Assembly (NCBI RefSeq): GCF_004210375.1
Contig: NC_134834.1
Coordinates: 153,593,290 to 153,657,289, forward strand
From: Tachypleus tridentatus
Taxonomy: Eukaryota; Arthropoda; Merostomata; Xiphosura; Limulidae
Length of the DNA: 64,000 nucleotides
Direction: 5' to 3'
Position 1 is the stretch's first letter. The number at the start of each line of letters is the position of its first letter. The notes beneath the pieces were generated by a model. That model did no database searches, was not told the DNA's origin, and saw only the letters and a program-made list of their open reading frames with translations. A program made the position numbers and the translations under genes. Of this stretch, positions 43,601 to 55,600 are shown piece by piece.

Positions 43601-46600
43601 ATTCCTATACAAGGAAAACTGTCTAAGGGAGACTGTATCAGCAGATTTCAGAAATGTTTCCTGTAAGGAGAGACATACGAGGTGGTAAGAATGAATCAAA
43701 TACTTGATGTCATCTTTATTTGATCAAAAACCTTGACAGTTCCACTGGATCAGAGTGACCATTTTTATTTACATGGAAAAGATTGTGGCAGGGAGACTTC
43801 CTATTTGCAACCATGTTTTATTATTATTATTATTATTGGGCAAAGACCTAACACCCTCCATGGACCCTGCCCTAGGTCAAGTAGGCAGGTCTCTGTCAGT
43901 GGACAAAGATTCAAATGACAGAGGGTGTGAACAAAAGATTGATTTACTTCTTGGGGCTGTAGAAGAGAATGGACCCAAGAAAACACCTGAACCTAAAAGA
44001 AGTGGAACTAGGTAGTCACTGGAAAGAGTGGTAGGGACACAGATGGCAGTAGACATTGATGCATCAACTTTTATAATTATGAAGGGCACAAGATTCAAAA
44101 GATGTTTTGCAAATGACTCTGTTGGAGCCACAGAAAGATCTCTCTGCACTCCCACTCTGGTACTGGAATGGAGTGCAGCAGCATATATCTGAGATAGGGT
44201 TGGGAGCAATAATGTCTGAGCCTCTGAGCAGGTGATATTATTAACAGTCTTCAAGCATTGCACCTCTTTTTCTCCTACCCATTTAGGGCAAGAAATAGAG
44301 TAAAAGGGGTGTGGGCCACTACAGTTAAAACAGCATGGTTCCAAGTTACACTTGCAAGCTTCATGGTCTTTACCACCACAATGAGCACATATCAAAGAAC
44401 TATGACAATGTTTTTGAGTGACCAAACTGCTAATACTCAAAATATCTAAGAGGGTTAGGAATGTAAGGCCATACCTTACAGTTCAGATAATTGATTGATT
44501 GATTGATTTAGTGTTTTATGGCACAAAGCAGCTAGGCTATCTGCGCCAAACGTCCAGTAAAAAGGTGAAAATAAAGTAAATATAGTAAAATACATAAAAG
44601 GAAATGAAGGTAAAACAAAACATCATTTAAAAACATAAATAGCATAAAACCAATGGTGACATCCAGTATACAATGTTAAGAAAGAAACTACAGGAAGAGA
44701 AGTTGTAAAGGACATTCTCTAGAAAAATGGTAATGATCATAACCCGTCAGGAAGACTAACAGGTAAGTTCAAGAACCACCGTCAGTCACCTGAAGTTGGC
44801 CTTTCCAGTCCTGGTTTTGGGTTGTGTGTCATAGCAGCCATTATCAAAATGTACAATAATAGAAGTTTTAAAAAACACATAGCAAAATCGTAATAATGAG
44901 TAACCAAATGTCCAGTAAAAAGTTTCAAGTCAAGTAAATGGACTAAAATTTGTAAAAGTAAATGAAGGTAAAAAAAACAGCAATTAAAACAGAAAATGTG
45001 ATAAAACCAATGTTGACATCCAGTCTACAAAGTTGTAAAGGACTTCCTGTAGCAGAATGGTAATGATCATAACCCGCCAGGAAGACTAACAGGTATGTAT
45101 AAGAATCATCGTCAGTCACCTGAAGTTGGTCTTTCCAGTCTTGGTTCCGGGTTATGTGTCATTATGGCCAGAACTAAAAGGTAAAGTAGTAAAAGTGTTA
45201 AATGACATGCAGCAAAAGTGTAATAACAACTCGCCAGGACAACTAACGAGTAGTTCAAACGAATAGTTCAAACAGCAGCATTAGTCACCTGAAGTTGGCC
45301 TCTCCAGTCCTGGTGTCGAGTTATTTAATGTTCTGGCCATTTTCCAATGTCAAATTGAACTCGAGAGAATGAAACTGTAAAAAAGAAACCATAATTAAAA
45401 AGGTGTAATGAATAAATGTGCAACACTTCAATGAGATTAAAAAGATTAATGACCATTAAAAAAATAAAAACTTTATCAAGGTGGACAGTGTCACCATCAC
45501 CAATAACACTGTCCAAAGTTACAGATAAACCTTGGGAAAAAACATGTTTAAAATATTGCCGTCGTTGAGAATTGTAACGATGGCAAGATAGTAAAATGTG
45601 GCTGATAGTGATTTGAGTGTTACACAAACTACACATCGGTGCATCAGTTCCAGATAAAATAAAACAATGAGTTAAAAAACTGTGACTAATGCATAGCCTA
45701 GTTAGAACAACTTCCTCCTTCCGAACTTTATGGAAGCTAGATAGCCAAAGCCTAATATAGGGTTTTATTTGAAAAAGCTTCTTCTTGCGTTTCTCATTCC
45801 AAGTGGACTGCCAGCTGGCACGAAGCCAAGCCTTGAATACAAGACCATGGCCCATGTACGGAATAGGCACAGTGGTGATAGTGCTAGAGCAGATAAATTT
45901 AGCTGCCGTGTCTGCAAGCTCGTTCCCTCAAATACCAACATGGCCTGGTATCCAGAAAAACTGGATAGAAGTAGTAGTTAATGAAAAATGGGTTAGTCAG
46001 TTTTTGAATATCAGCGAGAACAGGGTGTGAGCCAACGTGTAGCAATTCCAGGGCCAGTATAGAACTAAGCAAGTTAGTATAAATAGTGCAGTTAGAGTAC
46101 TGCTCAGCTGCAATATGATCCAGGGCAAGAGATATGGCATACAGTTCAGCAATGATCACAGAAGCTAGAGAGCAGCAAACCATAGCAGAGCCCACTGAAT
46201 TACCTGATTTAGAACCATTTGTATAAATAGGAATGGAATGATTGTTTGAAAGATGTTCATTAAATAAAAGATGATACTTCCAATCTGGAGTATCTGCCTT
46301 TTTCAGATGACTGAAAGGAAGGTCATATTTGGGGGCTGTAATAAGCCATGGTGGGATAGGCTGACCTGTGGATTCTGCAATGTTATCCAAGGACAGACCC
46401 AATTCATCCAATTGCGCTCGGATGCGAAGGCCAAACGGAGCAATGGCAGATCGTGTGTTTTGAAAAAGTATGGCCCATCGAAAAAGGAAAACACATCCCC
46501 AGGTGGGATGCTATGTTAAGGAACGAAGTTTCGAAGAATATTGTAAAGATAGTTGCAAACAGCGAAGGTGCAGAGAAGGTTCATGAGATTCAACATATAA

Positions 46601-49600
46601 GCTTTGAACTGGAGAGGTACGGAAAGCCCCAGTGCAGAGTCGAAGTCCTTGGTGATGAATGGGGTCCAGCATCTTTAAGGCCAAGGGTCTGGCAGAGCCA
46701 TAGACCATTGATCCATAATCGAGTTTCGATCTAATAAGAGCAAGATATACCTTTAAGATTGAACAGCGATCTGCCCCCCAACTGGTAGAAGAGAGAACAC
46801 GGAGGATGTTCAGTGCTCTTGTGCATTTGACCCGAAGCTGCTTTAAGTGTGGTATAAAGGTCAGTTTATGATCAAAGATAAGCCTCAAGAACTTGGTCTC
46901 TGGAACCACTGGCAGCAAAACTTCACCGATATGAAGTTCAGGATCAGGGTGAATACCCTGTCGACGGCAAAAGTGCATGCATACAGTTTTGGAGAGAGAG
47001 AAATTAAAGCCGTTCGCCAGAGTCTACTTCTGTACACAATTGAGGGCGGTTTGTAGTTGCCGCTCAATATATCTCATGTTTGATGACTGACATGAGATGT
47101 GAAAGTCGTCGACATACAGCCCATTCGCAACAGTGAGAGGGAGTTGTTCAGTGATGGTATTTATGTTTATACTGAAAAGTGTGACACTCAATACACAGCC
47201 TTGAGGGTTCCAAGTTCCTGTACAAAAGAACGGGAAAGTGTCGAACCCACACGAACCTGGAATCTCCTGTCCATTAAAAAAATTTTAATAAACATGGGTA
47301 GATGGCCATGTAACCCATATGTATGGAGGTCTCATAAAACGCCATACCTCCATGTTGTGTCGTAAGCCTTCTCTATGTCAAAGAATATTGATACAAGATG
47401 TTGGCGGTTGAGAAATGCTTCTCTGATAGATGTTTCAAGACGAATTAGGTGGTCTGTGGTGGAGTGCTGTCAACGGAACCCACACTGGGTGGCGAGAGGA
47501 GGTTGTTTGATTCAAGGAACCAAACAAGACGAGCATTAACCATCCTTTCTAAGGTCTTACAGAGACAGCTCGTCAAAGCAATTGGACGGTAGTTTGAAGG
47601 AATCTTGGGATCTTTCCCTGGCTTAGAGAAAGGTAAAATGATAGCCTGGCCCAGGCATCAGGAAAAACATTCTCCTGCCAGATCCGGTTGAAAACAATCA
47701 GAAGGACATCTAGAGAAGCAGGAGATAGATGGTGCAGCATGTAATAATGAATATCATCAGGTCCAACAGACGTACTGGCAGACTGATGAAGGGCCATTTT
47801 TAGTTCCACCAGGGTAAAAGGACAATTATAGTCAAAGAAACAGTCAGTTCGAAAGGAAAGAGGTGATCGCTCTGCCCGAGTCTTGATGGCCAGGAAGGTG
47901 GAGGAACAAGCAGAAGTGCTAGATACCCGGCAAAAGCTTTCACCTAGAATGTTAGCGATGTTCCGAACATCAGTCACCTCCTGACCATCAGAGAGTAAGA
48001 TCGAGAGGGGGATAGAATTGAAGTGTCCATTAACCTTTCGAATCCTGTTCCATATGATCTTGGAACTGGTGGTAGAAGATATGCTGGTTGTGAACTTAAT
48101 CCAAGATTCCTTCTGGCTGTGACGTCTTACCCACCTAGCATGTGCACGGGCCCGTTGGAAAGCAACTCGGTTTGAAAGTGTGGGATATCTACGAAAAGTA
48201 TCCCAGGCCTGCTTTTGAGCCTTTCGTGCTAAGTGGCAAGCAGGATTCCACCACGGACGAGGATATCGTGGAAAACGTGTCGAGGTTTTAGGAATACACT
48301 GAGCAGCTGCATGTGTAATACAGTCAGTTACCGCTGCTACACAGTCGTCTATTGGTGGCTGATTTACGATGGCAGGATCAAGTTCTGTGAGAGCAGTGAA
48401 AGTGGACCAGTCTGCCTGATCCAGCTTCCACCGGGGCACGCGGGTAGGGTGGCATTGACCACGGCCAGTCTCTCTCAAAAGGATTGGAAAATGATCACTG
48501 CCTAGTGGATTACTGTCAACCCTCCATGAAAAATGGGAGAATAATGAAGGGGAGCAAACTGAGAGATCAATAGCGGTCAAGGACTGACTAGGTGCATGAA
48601 AGTAAGTGGAAGAACCAGTATTGAAAAGAGAAAAATTGTGATCAGAGAGCATCCGCTCTACAGATCGCCCCTCCCATCAATAATAGCACTTCCCAGAGGG
48701 GATGATGTCCATTAAAATCCCCTAGGATTAGAAATGGAGATGGCAATTGTTCAACGAGAGCATCAAGATCTGATTGATCATATGTCTTTCCAGGGGACAG
48801 GTACAGAGAACAAACAGTGATGGTATGACCCAAGGAAACACAGATGGCTACAGCCTCCAAGGGTGTGTTGAGTGACAAAGACAGGGTGGGCACGTGTTGA
48901 TCAACCAACAGTGCCACCCCTCCATGTACTCGATCATCACACAACCTGTCATTTCTGTACAGAGAAAACTGCTGAATGGAGACAGTATCAGCAGTTTTGA
49001 GAAATGTTTCTTGTAAAGAAAGACAAACAGGATGGTAGGAAGCAATCAGCGTTTTGATATCATCCAGATTAGAACGTAAACCTCGACAGTTCCATTGTAT
49101 CAAGGTGGCCATTTTTAAGAACGGGTAGGTGAAGTGGCTGGAGAACCCTTCGGTTTACGACCACGTCTTTTTTCTTTACTGTCTTTAGTCGGAGAAGGTC
49201 TATCAACCTCCATGGATCCTGCTCTGGATCGGGTGGGCAGGTTTTTGTTATTGGAAGGGGAATCCAGTGACTGAGGACGCGAACGAATAATTGTTTTGTC
49301 TCTTGTGGTGGGAGAAAAAGATGTATCAGAAGAAACGCCTGTATTTGAAACTGAAGGACGTGGATCTTGAGGTTTGTTGGAAGGTATGGGAGGAACAGAG
49401 ATGGGTGTGGAAGTCAATTCATCAACTTTTTTAACCACGGAGGTCAAAGGGCTTTTCATTTGTTTTGAAAACGATTCTCTTGGAGTCAGAGATTGTCTGC
49501 ACTCCCACTGTAGTTGTGGAATGAAGTGCAGCAGCATATGTCCAAGATGGAGTTGTGGACAGCAATTTCCGAGCCTCAGGATAACTAATGTTATGTGTCG

Positions 49601-52600
49601 TTTTCAAACGCTGCACCTCTTTTTCCTCCAACCATTTTGGGCAAGAATGAAAGTAAGAGGGGTGAGAACCATTGCAGTTTATGCAATGTGGGTTCATGTC
49701 ACAGTCATAGGCATCGTGGTCCTTGCCTCCACAACGAGCACATGTCAGGGAACCACGACAGGATGTCTTTGAGTGGCCGAATCTCTGACATTGGAAACAT
49801 TGAAGAGGGTTTGGTATGTATGGCTGAACCCTGCAAATGAGATAACCTGCCTTGATGGTGGCAGGTGCATGTGGTGAAGTAAATGCTAAAACGAGGGTAT
49901 TTGTTGGCAGTGTAACTCCATCTTTGCGAGTGGAGATGCGCCTCACTGCAGAAACTCCTTGAGTGGAGAGACCAGCGAGAATCTCTGACTCGGGAACGTT
50001 CTTCAAATCCCTTTCAACAATAACTCCTCATGAAGAATTCAAGGTAGCATGGGGTGTAGCCTCAATAGGTATATCCCCAATTGCCTTTGAATTCAAGAGA
50101 AGTTCACTGTGTTGGGATGTGGATGTTTCAACCAATATGTCACCAGATCGAAGTTTCTTTACTAATTTTGGAGAGCCAGCAAGTCCCTCTAGTCCCTTTT
50201 GAATAAAAAAAGGGGACATTTGCCCTAAAGGTTTTTCCGAAAGAGAATGTAATATAAGAAAATGAGGTACGTGTGTTACTGATGTTGAAGATTGCTGTTC
50301 TGAGTATTCAAGACGTGGTCGCTTACCCATTGACTGTTTTTTTACAATTTTATTTAAATTTTTTAGAGGATCCATAGGAAAAAGAAAAAATTTCGGTACC
50401 CACTGACCCCACCCACCATGGAGCCCTACAAGGGGACGCACTACAAAGTCACGCAAGGACAATGCAGCAACGCCAGGGTATCGTGAGCACTATACCCAAA
50501 CACCAGCATCAGGCACAATGTCCACAACACCCGTTGAGAACTTCCAACACTGGTACTTGGTTGACTCTAGCCCAAGTGGACCAGCCAATTGACCCAAGAA
50601 GGGCCACCCAAAGGCCGCCCATCTACATGAATTCAAGGCCAAAGAGGTGTGTTAGGGTTGGACTCCTCAACCACCAGGATCCTCTCCTCCCCTTCACAGG
50701 TTGCCATGCATGGCAAACACATGGGTGGATGTTTAGATCCCAGAGGAGGTAAACTGAAAGAACAAAACCTCTGGGAGGTCCCCTCACCATGTATACAGGA
50801 ATCCACACCTAAGAGTGGGTTATGGTGGAAAGGGTGAGGAGATGCAAGTACCTATCGGAAATATATTTTAAATATAGGGAAATTATAATTTCCAATATGG
50901 TGCATTACCTCCTTCCATAGGTGAAGGGACACATTCAAGGGAAAGAAAGAAGCATCCTCTGAAAGCATCCAATGGACACCCTATAAAGCAGATTTTCACA
51001 GTAGAGGAAATAAATGGGAGACAGCACCATTTCTGTACCAGGTACACTCTTCACCCAGTGTGGAAAGAGGTGTGATATGGACACAAGTGGAAATTGGAAG
51101 AGAATAAAGGTTGGTCAGGGAATATGAACTATACAATATTGGAACTTCAATCCCAGAGAGTACATAAATGTGGGTGAGAGTAAAAGAATGTACTTCTACA
51201 TGTAGCATAGCTATGTTGCAGTGTAAGATTTACAGCCACTGTAAATCAACATCCATATAGGGGTATGAAAGAGGATCATACAAGTAACAAGCCAAAACCA
51301 ATCCAAAACCTAGCCATCTGGTGGGGGATAGGAAAGAGCATCATGCCATCTTCACCTCAAGTTCAGCAGACTGGAGAAAAATCCTGTATCCTCCCCAAAC
51401 TACTAATAGGACACATGATATCATTGTGATAAAATATTTGACTAATCAGCATAGTAAAAAGCCTTTTTAATGTAAGCTATCATACTTTAAACCAATCTGA
51501 CAGGAGCTGCAACCAACAAAATCATATCCTAAGAAAAAGATATTCATCAAGGGATAGAGTAAAAGGAAGAACCATATTAATGTTCCACCAACATGAACCA
51601 TAAGATGGGTGAAGAGATGTTCTTGCATTATGATGTGTATGCAAGATACAGTGGAACCACATTGATATTAGGAGTATGAGGGAGCTCAAGGCTTGTGATA
51701 TGCAAAGCAAACTGTGCTCATACAAGGCAACACTGAATGAAAATACCAATTTATGTGATTAGAGGTAATGTATCAAATTGTAAGTGTTCAATGGAGAACT
51801 GCTAGAGTGAAACCCGAGATGTAAGATTGTCAAACATGTTAAGGTCTGTAAACATGTTTGTTTGTTGTTAATAAAGAACGAAGAGATAAAATAAAGCTGA
51901 ATGAGGTGATCAAGATTTTTAAGGGCATTGATAATACTAATATTACACTTATCATATTTAATAGTAAGAATAGTAGATAAAAAAAGCAAAAATAATTTTT
52001 GACAGTTCAAGAGTTATTTTCAGCTTCAATGCTTACTTTTAAAGCAATGTTGCTGGCCTATCGAATGGATTACCTTCATGTGGAGGATGCAGTACATTTA
52101 AAAGAAGTTAAGGAAAGGCTCAATAAATAGTTAAAATGAAAAGAAAGAGCTAAAAAAACAATGTTAGTTTTGAACTAATAAGATGAAATGCAGAATGCTT
52201 TGTTTTTAACCTAGCAAACAAAACAAACATCTAGTTATTGTAACATGTGTGCCCATTGGCTCAATAATTATACTAAGACTCACATCTGACATCCCAAACC
52301 CATAAACATAATTGTTATAGTATATTTTTCTAATTTTGTAACTATGATTATTACAGTTCTAATAATAAATTAAACATTCAGAAATTGAGAAATATATAGA
52401 TAAAGTAACTGTACTGTATATACACAAATAAATAACCACACATTTAACCCTTTTGTTATGGGCCACTGATTAAAGACAATGTCATTGCATTTCTCGACTT
52501 GCACTCAAAATGTTACTGAACTACTATTTTATGAATTTACATCAATACGTTTGAAATCAAATTTTAAATTATAATTCAAACTTTAATATTATATATGAGT

Positions 52601-55600
52601 TAATTTCTTAATTTAAGAGCTAATGTTAAAAGAACATATCTTATAAATTTTAGTGAGTCACATGGTATGTTGAATTCAGCACTGGTTAAAATTTGCTGTT
52701 TGTGATGTCAAAATACTAAATCTATACTTCAGTACAAATTAAGACAAGCTACTAATATTGATATGCTAGAATATAAAATAAGATCTTCATAACTTTTTAT
52801 TTTGCTGAGATATAGTTTATGTGCCAAATCAAACAAAATGGTCCCATTTGCCTCCTTCCATTTTTGAAAACAGTCCCTTATATACACTTACTTCAATATA
52901 TGGCATGTGAATAACCAATCAACAGCTTAGAATGTCTTTTTTTTTTAATCTATGTACATTTTAGTTACTAAGCTTAATAAATTAAAGTGGAATTCTATGG
53001 TATCAATATATTAATTTATGATTTTTGGCTATTCTACTGTATATATAAAACCTAAAAAAATTTTTGTTTGATATTTTCCATGTGCAAAATTTTAAAAAGA
53101 TTTAACAACCTCTGTCTAGCAGCAACCAACTACAAAGGTCGTAGTGAGAGGAGATAAGTGTTTGCATTTTGTCTTGATTTATTCTTCTATATTTTAAGAA
53201 AAATAAGTTTTATAATTTATTTCTTAATGGTAATAAAATATATAATGTATAATGATTGAAATGAGAATATGCATTACAAACTACTAGTCTACTAAAACAG
53301 AACTGGATACGAAACAAGTGCTCATGCACCTTATTAATGCAAGTTACGTAATGTCAGATTGGCATGATTGGAAGGTCAGTATAATAAAAAAATAAACATG
53401 TAAATATGTAGCATAATGAGACTTAAGCTACTTACACTAAACATTTGTATTTTCATGTCACAATATGTAGTCATTTTTGCATGAAAAAAGTATAATTTAT
53501 ATTTTTTTCCTTATTTTTTCTTTATGATAGTTATGAGGTTGGTTATGTGACAGACCCCACATAATTAGAGTATAGAAAATAACAAAATAAAAACTCTTCA
53601 TGAAAACAAATGTTTGAAATGTATTTAGGAGGTTCTGGAGATTACATAAATAATATCTGAGATTTTTGAGATGAACAACACTGTTTTTTAATCATAACAT
53701 GAAATCACTTTGCTTTCAGACTAGTAAAGAAGAAGACTATTTTCACAAACAAATCTTTGGTAAAAATATTTCATTACAAAAATCTGTATTTTTTTTGTGT
53801 ACAAAATACTTATCTTCAATAAAAGTCTACCAAATTTTGGAAAAATACACATGCTGTATGAAAAGTTGTATTGCAAATAGTTGATGTCTGCAAATGTGTA
53901 GATGAACTCATGTATATTATATATAGCCCATAGCAAAAGGGTTAATAATAGTAATATAGTAACAATATCATAACTTAAACAATGCCTGTAGATTTAGCTA
54001 TGGAACAGCTCTGTGGTATGAAGAACAGTTTTCAGGAGAACTTCTGTATTATGAGTAAGCATTTATAATTAGCTTACTTTCAATTAGTGTTACTAATAAG
54101 ATAATAATGCTTCTCTTAAACATCATACATAAATGCATTTATCAAAAGATATTGCATTTTGTGTTAAAAGTAGCTGAGAGAATTGAATTTCATATAACAT
54201 ACAAGATTCAGGAAGATGCAAGTCCAATTTATAATTAAAGTCATGTAAGAATATCACAACTTCTTCAAGTTAGAACTGCAAATTATAGGAAAACACAAAA
54301 TTCTGCAGATTTAGTAATTCTGAATATTAAAGTCAAAATCACGACTAAGAAAACAAATTGATATCTGCATACTATAATTTTGTAGCATAATTTATGTTTT
54401 CAATATTATTTTAAGAAAATAAATATTAAGTTAACAATCAAAATTCTGTTGGTACTTTCACTTAAAGAAAAAAAAAGAGTTTAAATAAATTTATTATTTC
54501 AATTATACATCTCAAATATATATTTTAAATTATCAATTACCTGGTGAAAGCTTGATTGACAAAATAAAAGGTATTTGTACAATTAAAAACACATTTTAAA
54601 TTACATTCACTTCTACAAATATCAATAATTAATAGATTTCCACATTATATAATTGAAAATTACCTGATAAATCTTCATCATCTGATTCTGATGAACCATC
54701 ATCAAATTTAATTTTATTTTTGTATTTGGGTAATGCAGAATTATGACTTACACCTTCTAACTCCATACTTAAAATACTTTGTTGTTCACGCTCCTTTAAT
54801 TCATTGGCAAGCTCACTGTCCATTTCTTGCTCAAAGTTATCAGGTTCACTTATTTCAAACTTTTTCTTGATATATGCTTCTAAGTCATCTTCTGAACTAT
54901 AAAAGAAAAAAAAAACTAAACACACCAACCAACTTGATAGAATGAATATAAGGTTCACGTTTCGTGATAGTCACTCAAACCTTTTTAAAGTCTTTCCTTA
55001 TCCACAAGTTTTTACAAAGTAAAAGGCTATGTACACACCAGATAAAATATAAAGAATTGATTCTGTTACTTTTGTATATTTAAAACTACAATGAAATAAG
55101 ATACCAGTTTATCTTGTCTCTCACAGTCAAGGTTATCAATATATTCTCAACATTCCATTTCTTAGAGCAATCAAAAATCTTAACAGTATATTTTCTAAAT
55201 GCATTTAAAGAATTACCACAGAGTTCTCTTAGTGTTCTGTGACTTAAAAATTGAAAAAATAGTATAATATCCTAAATGTTGGGGAATTTATTGAAAGTTA
55301 CAACTTTTTCAGAACTTATAATAAAATTTTAAAACATCAATATGTTAACTTATTCTAAATTTTCTTTTTACAAAATCATCATGTTACAATAATTTTACTG
55401 AGATAACCTTAATACTGTTATAAAAGAAAAATATCTTAACATCTAAGTTTATTAGTCTCTTAAGCTACCCTTGCAGTGTGCTGTTGCTAATGATAAGCAC
55501 ATAGAATTTTGGGTTTTATTGATAAAAATATTAAAGACAATTTTGAAGTGATTATCATTTCATACTACAGGTTACTGGATAAGTTTTGCCTTACTTTAAG

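Larger units (their letters stand above)
39945..44489 (-). mobile_element. I-type LINE copy C, 5' truncated in ORF1
   Basis: Minus-strand order: ORF1 C-terminal half from 44489, ORF2 from ATG 43762-43760, RNase H near 40870, ORF2 end near 40080, 3' end near 39945 (CAATAAACACTAAACAACCA). It is the most diverged of the four copies; the RT box reads FFVDNF where B and D have YVDDF. The high-coordinate end stops inside ORF1 and directly joins the 3' end of copy D. Confidence 0.9.
44490..50812 (-). mobile_element. I-type LINE copy D, full length (about 6.3 kb)
   Basis: The best-preserved copy and a guide to the family. On minus: 5' UTR (50812-50376), ORF1 (50375-49115), ORF2 (49112-45325), and a 3' UTR (45324-44490) with three tandem modules, ending in AATCAATCAATCAATCAA. 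ORF1 has CCHC knuckles, and ORF2 has APE endonuclease, RT and RNase H, the layout of I-clade non-LTR elements. It is broken in both frames. It lies in EAPP intron 2 in EAPP sense orientation, immediately beside copy C. Confidence 0.95.
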
